Origin: Rhodoferax sp.
GTDB lineage: Bacteria > Pseudomonadota > Gammaproteobacteria > Burkholderiales > Burkholderiaceae_C
Length of the DNA: 36,990 nucleotides
Assembly (NCBI GenBank): GCA_025351745.1
Contig: JANXVI010000047.1
Span: forward strand, 1 to 36,990
Reading direction: 5' to 3'
A program made the position numbers and the translations under genes. Position 1 is the stretch's first letter. Each line of letters opens with the position of its first letter. Shown in pieces: positions 33,243 through 36,990 of this stretch. The notes under the pieces are model-generated. The model was given only the letters and a program-made list of their open reading frames with translations. It was not told where the DNA came from and ran no database searches.

Positions 33243-33365
33243 TCCGGATGCAGCAAGTCAGAAAGTGGAACCTATGAACCTATTCAACGTTTTGGCAATG
33301 GCGGGCTGAACCGCAGCAACCCAGGCCGCCATGCCTTGGCCATACGCCTTGGCGCCAGCCACGCC

Positions 33366-33491
33366 ATGGCTAGGCTGCGCAACCCCAAGACTCCGTATGA
33401 CCCGTTCAAGGATCTGGCACCGGTGTCTCTGGTGGCCACGGTGCCGTTGGTGGTCATCAGGCGATTCGCAGCGACTCGTTGGAATGGGTGA
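33366..33491 (+). pseudogene. Fragment of a Bug/TctC-type tripartite tricarboxylate receptor
   Basis: Rightward frame MARLRNPKTPYDPFKDLAPV continues SLVATVPLVVI. This matches the conserved segment of Bug receptors (PYDPxKDLxPVSL, then a hydrophobic strand ending LVV). The match stops abruptly near 33460 and there is neither a signal peptide nor the rest of the ~320-residue protein. It is a short relic of a lost transport gene following the monooxygenase. Confidence 0.7.
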
Positions 33492-33499
33492 CTGGACGA

Positions 33500-33697
33500 C
33501 TAGCGCTTCATGCGCACGGGCGAGTCTTTTGAAATGCCCCAAGAGTCGCTCGAAGGGGTTTGGGCTGAGCCGTTGTCCATGTCTTTGGCGTACCACAGCG
33601 CAAGGCCTACGCCGCCGACCATCACGGCCAGCCCAACCACCAGTTTGATGACGGTGAGCCAGACCTTGGGTTCGTCGTCTTTGGGTATTTTCTTCAT
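33500..33697 (-). CDS. Small single-pass membrane protein downstream of argF
   Basis: A 65-residue protein starting MKKIPKDDEPKVWLTVIKLV. One membrane helix (about 14-35, Gly/Val-rich) follows a charged N-terminus. The tail is hydrophilic and Ser/Asp-rich, ending SPVRMKR. A purine-rich AGGAAAGG precedes the start. It lies 21 bp after the argF stop on the same strand, so it is probably the third gene of the argD-argF unit. No family is recognised. Confidence 0.7.
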   Translation of the reverse strand: MKKIPKDDEPKVWLTVIKLVVGLAVMVGGVGLALWYAKDMDNGSAQTPSSDSWGISKDSPVRMKR

Positions 33698-33718
33698 GCG
33701 CCTTTCCTCGTTGCAGGA

Positions 33719-34690
33719 TCAATCCTGGCGGCCGAGCAGCAAGTATTCCAACAGTGCCTTTTGCACGTGCATGCGGTTTTCTGCTTCGTCCCACACCACG
33801 GATTGTGGGCCGTCAATGACGTCGGCGGCTACTTCCTCGCCACGATGGGCGGGCAGGCAGTGCATGAACAAGGCGTCGGGCTTGGCGGCGGCCATCATCT
33901 CGGCGTTCACGCACCAGGCGGCAAAGGCCTTGCGGCGGGTGTCGTTCTCGGCCTCGAAGCCCATGCTGGTCCAGACGTCGGTGGTGACAAGGTCGGCCCC
34001 TTTGCAGGCTTCCACCGGGTCGCTATAAACTTTGTAGCTGCCCGCGCCCATTCCATGAGGGGTAACGGCCACTTTTTCGTCGACCTCATAGCCGCGAGGC
34101 GTGCTCACGCGCAGGTGGAAACCCAAAACAGCGGCGGCCTGCAGCCAGGTGTTGGCCATGTTGTTGCCATCGCCCACCCATACCACGGTCTTGCCGCCGA
34201 TCAGCCCGCGGTGCTCGATGTAGGTGAAGATGTCCGCCAGGATCTGGCAGGGGTGGAATTCATTGGTCAGGCCGTTGATGACCGGCACCCGAGAGTGGGC
34301 GGCAAAGCGCTCAATCTTGGTCTGCTCGAAGGTGCGGATCATCACAATGTCGGTCATCCGGCTGATGACCTTGGCGCTGTCTTCAATCGGCTCGGCGCGG
34401 CCCAACTGGCTGTCGCCGGTGGTCAGGTGCACCACGCTGCCGCCCAATTGGTACATGCCGGCCTCGAAGCTCACGCGCGTACGGGTGGAGGCTTTCTCGA
34501 AAATCATGGCCAGCGTGCGGTCCACCAGTGAGTGGTGGCGCACAAACGTCTTGAACTTGTGCTTGATGAAGGCCGCGCGGTCCAGCAGGTAATGGATTTC
34601 TTCGTTGGTGAAATCGGTGAACTGCAAAAAGTGCCGCACCGGCGGCGCACCCTTGGGTACCGTGCTGGGGATGCCTTTGAGCGGGTTCAT
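33719..34690 (-). CDS. argF: Ornithine carbamoyltransferase
   Basis: Transfers the carbamoyl group from carbamoyl phosphate to ornithine, giving citrulline in arginine synthesis. From MNPLKGIPSTVPKGAP it has 323 residues. Carbamoyl-phosphate motif EKASTRTRVSFE, FHPCQILAD, WVGDGNNMANTW and the ornithine-site FMHCLPAHRGEEV are all present. The start ATG overlaps the argD stop (ATGA), so translation is coupled to argD. The C-terminal half is complete and no lesion is visible. Confidence 0.96.
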   Translation of the reverse strand: MNPLKGIPSTVPKGAPPVRHFLQFTDFTNEEIHYLLDRAAFIKHKFKTFVRHHSLVDRTLAMIFEKASTRTRVSFEAGMYQLGGSVVHLTTGDSQLGRAEPIEDSAKVISRMTDIVMIRTFEQTKIERFAAHSRVPVINGLTNEFHPCQILADIFTYIEHRGLIGGKTVVWVGDGNNMANTWLQAAAVLGFHLRVSTPRGYEVDEKVAVTPHGMGAGSYKVYSDPVEACKGADLVTTDVWTSMGFEAENDTRRKAFAAWCVNAEMMAAAKPDALFMHCLPAHRGEEVAADVIDGPQSVVWDEAENRMHVQKALLEYLLLGRQD

Positions 34691-35907
34691 GGTGTTTTTT
34701 CTTTCAACAAAGCGGATATCAAGGGGCACAGGATAGCCGCGATTTGATCGGCCTCCGCCGGGGTCAGAATCAGCGACGGCACCAAACGCACCACGGTGTC
34801 GGCGGTGACGCTGATCAGCAGGCCTGCGTCGGCCGCACGCTGCGTCAACACGCCGCAGGGTTTGATCAGGTCGATGCCCAGCATCAGCCCGTGACCTCGG
34901 ATCTCTTTGACGGCGCCGCTGGCGAGCTCGGATGCCAGGCCCTTCTTGAGTGCGGCCTGCAAGTGTTCGCCGACCGCTGCGGCGTTGGCCAGCAGGTTTT
35001 CTTCTTCCATCGTGTGGATGGTGGTGACACCGGCACGCATGGCCAGCGGATTACCACCAAAGGTGCTGCCGTGGTTGCCGGGTGCAAATATATTGGCCGC
35101 CTTGGGGCCAACCACGACTGCGCCGACGGGCACGCCAGAACCCAGGCCCTTGGCCAGCGGCATCACATCGGGTTTGATACCGGCCCATTGGTGCGCAAAC
35201 CATTTGCCGGTGCGGCCCATGCCGCATTGCACTTCGTCGATCATTAGCAGCCAGTCGCGTTCGTCGCACAGGGCGCGCACATCACGCAGGTAGTCCATGT
35301 GCATTTCGTTGATGCCGCCTTCACCCTGGATAGCCTCAAAGAACACGGCCACTACATTGGGGTTGTTGGCGCTGGCGGCCTTGAGCTGCTCCACGTTGTT
35401 GATCGGTACGCGGATGAAGCCTTCGACCAGCGGGCCAAAGCCAGCTTGCACCTTGGGGTTGGCCGTGGCACTCAATGTGGCTATGGAGCGCCCGTGGAAG
35501 GCTTTCTCGTAGACCACGATTTCGGGGCGCTCAATGCCCTTGTCGTGGCCAAACTTGCGGGCCAGTTTGAGGGCGCATTCGTTAGCCTCCAGCCCGGTAG
35601 AGCAGAAGAACACATTCGTCATGCCCGAGCGCTCGACCAGTAGACTGGCCAGCTCTTCTTGCAGCGGAACGTGGTAGTAGTTGGAGGTGTGGATCAGCTT
35701 GGTGACCTGGTCTTGCAGCGCGGCGACCAGTTTGGGGTGGTTGTGGCCCAGTGTATTGACGGCAATGCCACCGAGCGCATCCAGGTACTCGCGGCCATTC
35801 ACATCCCACACACGGCAGCCTTGGCCATGGCTCATTGCGATGGGCAGGCGACCATAGGTGTTCATCACGTGGGGTGAAGAGGGCGTAGCGGGTGCGGCAG
35901 CGGTCAT
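34687..35907 (-). CDS. argD: Acetylornithine aminotransferase
   Basis: PLP-dependent class III aminotransferase that converts N-acetylglutamate semialdehyde to N-acetylornithine, and may also serve in lysine synthesis as succinyl-DAP aminotransferase. The 406-residue protein has CRVWDVNGREYLDALGGIAV, FCSTGLEANECALKLAR, the cofactor Asp in MIDEVQCGMGRTG, the Schiff-base Lys in PLAKGLGSGVPVGA and STFGGNPLA. It is the first gene of the operon with argF. A 211 bp gap to the divergent DUF3579 gene holds both promoters and a 10-bp palindrome GGGTCGACCC at 36014-36023. Confidence 0.95.
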   Translation of the reverse strand: MTAAAPATPSSPHVMNTYGRLPIAMSHGQGCRVWDVNGREYLDALGGIAVNTLGHNHPKLVAALQDQVTKLIHTSNYYHVPLQEELASLLVERSGMTNVFFCSTGLEANECALKLARKFGHDKGIERPEIVVYEKAFHGRSIATLSATANPKVQAGFGPLVEGFIRVPINNVEQLKAASANNPNVVAVFFEAIQGEGGINEMHMDYLRDVRALCDERDWLLMIDEVQCGMGRTGKWFAHQWAGIKPDVMPLAKGLGSGVPVGAVVVGPKAANIFAPGNHGSTFGGNPLAMRAGVTTIHTMEEENLLANAAAVGEHLQAALKKGLASELASGAVKEIRGHGLMLGIDLIKPCGVLTQRAADAGLLISVTADTVVRLVPSLILTPAEADQIAAILCPLISALLKEKTP

Positions 35908-36118
35908 GTGGAAACTCCAGGGTGGTCGTCTTCGTGAAACAGGTTGTTGAAAGGGATTTTAGGCGCAGCACTGAAGCACTTATTTGACAAATTAGCATCA
36001 CAGTGATGATGCGGGGTCGACCCTGACACCCCAGCATGGGCACGCAATATGCTGCGCGTGTCAGCAATGTGCGGCATTGCCTCAGATAAAATCGGAACGC
36101 GTCGCAACAGCCTTTTGC

Positions 36119-36469
36119 ATGTCGCAACCTGTTGCCGACAAAATCATGCCCCAAACGCCTTCTCAACACATCTACATCATGGGAGTGACCCGCAGCGGCA
36201 AAACTTTCAGGCCCAGCGATTGGGCAGAGCGTTTAGCCGGCGTCATGAGCCAGTTCCGCCCCGGTGGTCCACAGCCGGGCAGCCATCTGGGTTATTCGCC
36301 GTGGTGCATTCCTACGTCTATCGGCAACACCAAGTGCGTCATCGTCCACAGCGACCTGCGCGAATACGATGTCATGGCCTGGGATTTTTGTTTGAACTTT
36401 GCCAAGGACAATGAATTGCAGGTGAGTGATGTGCGGCCCGAGACCGCGGCTGGCGGTGGCCAGTCCTGA
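36119..36469 (+). CDS. DUF3579 family protein
   Basis: A 116-residue protein from MSQPVADKIMPQTPSQHIYI. It contains the DUF3579 hallmark GVTRSGKTFRPSDWAERLAG, then MSQFRPGG and YSPWCIPTSIGNTKCVIVH, ending in a short tail. The family is confined mainly to betaproteobacteria and sits beside arginine genes there; its function is not established. Later in-frame ATGs (36146) could also be the start, and no clear ribosome site decides between them. It is followed by a strong terminator. Confidence 0.9.
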   Translation: MSQPVADKIMPQTPSQHIYIMGVTRSGKTFRPSDWAERLAGVMSQFRPGGPQPGSHLGYSPWCIPTSIGNTKCVIVHSDLREYDVMAWDFCLNFAKDNELQVSDVRPETAAGGGQS

Positions 36470-36492
36470 AGGCTGGGAAATAGACGGGCAAC

Positions 36493-36521
36493 AAAAAAGC
36501 CGTTCAATGAACGGCTTTTTT
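36493..36521. terminator. Bidirectional terminator between the DUF3579 gene and rpsT
   Basis: AAAAAAGCCGTTC (36493-36505) pairs with GAACGGCTTTTTT (36509-36521) around AAT. The A/T-run arms allow termination in both directions. Confidence 0.9.
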
Positions 36522-36572
36522 GCTTTGCTGGCAGCGCACCCGGTGCAAACGGCGATTACCTGAGACTTTGCG

Positions 36573-36608
36573 GGACAGACCGCAGCGGCAAGGCCGCAAG
36601 CTCTGTCC
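36573..36608. other. Stem-loop after rpsT
   Basis: GGACAGA (36573-36579) pairs with TCTGTCC (36602-36608) and GCGGC/GCCGC pair within it. It lies 40 bp beyond the rpsT stop and has no T-run, so it may stabilise the rpsT 3' end rather than terminate. Confidence 0.5.
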
Positions 36609-36647
36609 TCAACTGATCAAAGGTGATCGTGCGATGTGCCTAAGTAG

Positions 36648-36947
36648 TTAGGCGGCGAGTGCCAAGGCTTTCACCTTGGTAGACAAGCGGCTCTTGTCGC
36701 GTGCTGCCTTGTTCTTGTGGAAGATGCCCTTGTCAGCCACGGTGTCAACCACGGCTTGCATCTTCGCAAACAGTTCAGTGGCCTTGGTCTTGTCACCGGC
36801 CAGAACTGCCTTCTCAACGTTCTTCACCGCGGTGCGGTACTTGGAACGCAGGGAAGTGTTTGCTGCATTGATCTTGACGTCCTGGCGGACGCGCTTACGG
36901 CCCGACGCCAGGCGCGGGTTCTTTTTCTTGGGTTTTGTAGATGCCAT
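36648..36947 (-). CDS. rpsT: 30S ribosomal protein S20
   Basis: A 99-residue basic protein of the small ribosomal subunit that binds 16S rRNA. It starts [20 protein letters not shown] and carries the family helices [40 protein letters not shown] and the Ala/Leu-rich C-terminus KVKALALAA. The Ala/Lys composition and length are standard. Transcription is leftward toward the bidirectional terminator at 36493-36521. S20 can regulate its own translation in E. coli; no such element is readable here because the window ends 43 bp upstream. Confidence 0.97.
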   Translation of the reverse strand: MASTKPKKKNPRLASGRKRVRQDVKINAANTSLRSKYRTAVKNVEKAVLAGDKTKATELFAKMQAVVDTVADKGIFHKNKAARDKSRLSTKVKALALAA

Positions 36948-36990
36948 ATTAAGTATTCCTTGTGTCTGAGGATGATGCCAGCAAAGCCCA

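Noticed and set aside
33761..34531. A 256-codon open frame on the plus strand
   Set aside because: Antisense to argF, which has all its catalytic motifs.
36014..36023. Palindrome GGGTCGACCC between argD and the DUF3579 gene as an ArgR operator
   Set aside because: It is a perfect 10-bp palindrome but does not resemble AT-rich ArgR boxes; such a GC palindrome can occur by chance.
1..36990. tRNA, rRNA, CRISPR arrays, intact insertion sequences or phage genes
   Set aside because: None recognised on reading both strands; tRNAs would need a covariance-model scan to exclude fully.

Overview
The window looks like chromosomal DNA of a betaproteobacterium of the family Comamonadaceae, plausibly near Rhodoferax. 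The basis is GC-rich coding with family-typical proteins: a coaBC-dut pair, a dapA-bamC operon, a parE/parC locus with a transglycosylase between the two genes, a DUF3579 protein beside argD-argF, and a PEP-CTERM protein. The genus is inference. No tRNA, rRNA or CRISPR array was seen.

Region 1 (1-14052) is mostly housekeeping: the 5' end of pyrG, coaBC, dut, a SlyD-type prolyl isomerase, a RoxA-type ribosomal oxygenase with a hypothetical partner, a small Ala-rich lipoprotein, and then a leftward run. In transcription order that run is MFS transporter, a 41-residue membrane peptide, a methyltransferase, dapA and bamC. Rightward follow parE, a lytic transglycosylase and parC. A near-perfect LexA-type box (CTGT-N8-ACAG) lies 33 bp before parE.

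Region 2 (14053-16450) is a zone of gene decay. It holds a retron-type reverse transcriptase with intact catalytic motifs but a frame change near the N-terminus and an internal deletion near the C-terminus, and fragments of one or two other accessory genes. Copies of a dispersed ~55 bp repeat flank it.

Region 3 (16458-19316) is the most interesting part: a three-gene leftward operon that reads as a split borosin RiPP pathway. It encodes a 71-residue precursor with a borosin-binding-like leader and a short Pro/Thr-rich tail, a membrane TPR/GGDEF diguanylate cyclase, and a SonM-like peptide-backbone alpha-N-methyltransferase of the tetrapyrrole-methylase fold. A cyclase gene between precursor and methyltransferase suggests a link between this peptide and c-di-GMP signalling.

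Region 4 (19317-23890) carries three exported proteins without known function, two stretches with little coding, and a PEP-CTERM surface protein.

Region 5 (23896-36990) has a molybdopterin oxidoreductase, a small exported protein, a large hybrid sensor kinase (PAS-HisKA-HATPase-REC-REC-HPt), a membrane-anchored Pro-rich protein, a FAD monooxygenase followed by a scrap of a Bug/TctC receptor gene, the argD-argF-small membrane protein operon, a DUF3579 gene and rpsT.

A dispersed repeat (core CTAGCCCTCGT followed by a small inverted repeat) recurs at least six times. It lies mostly at gene ends, once forms a plausible terminator, and once sits inside the oxidoreductase reading frame.
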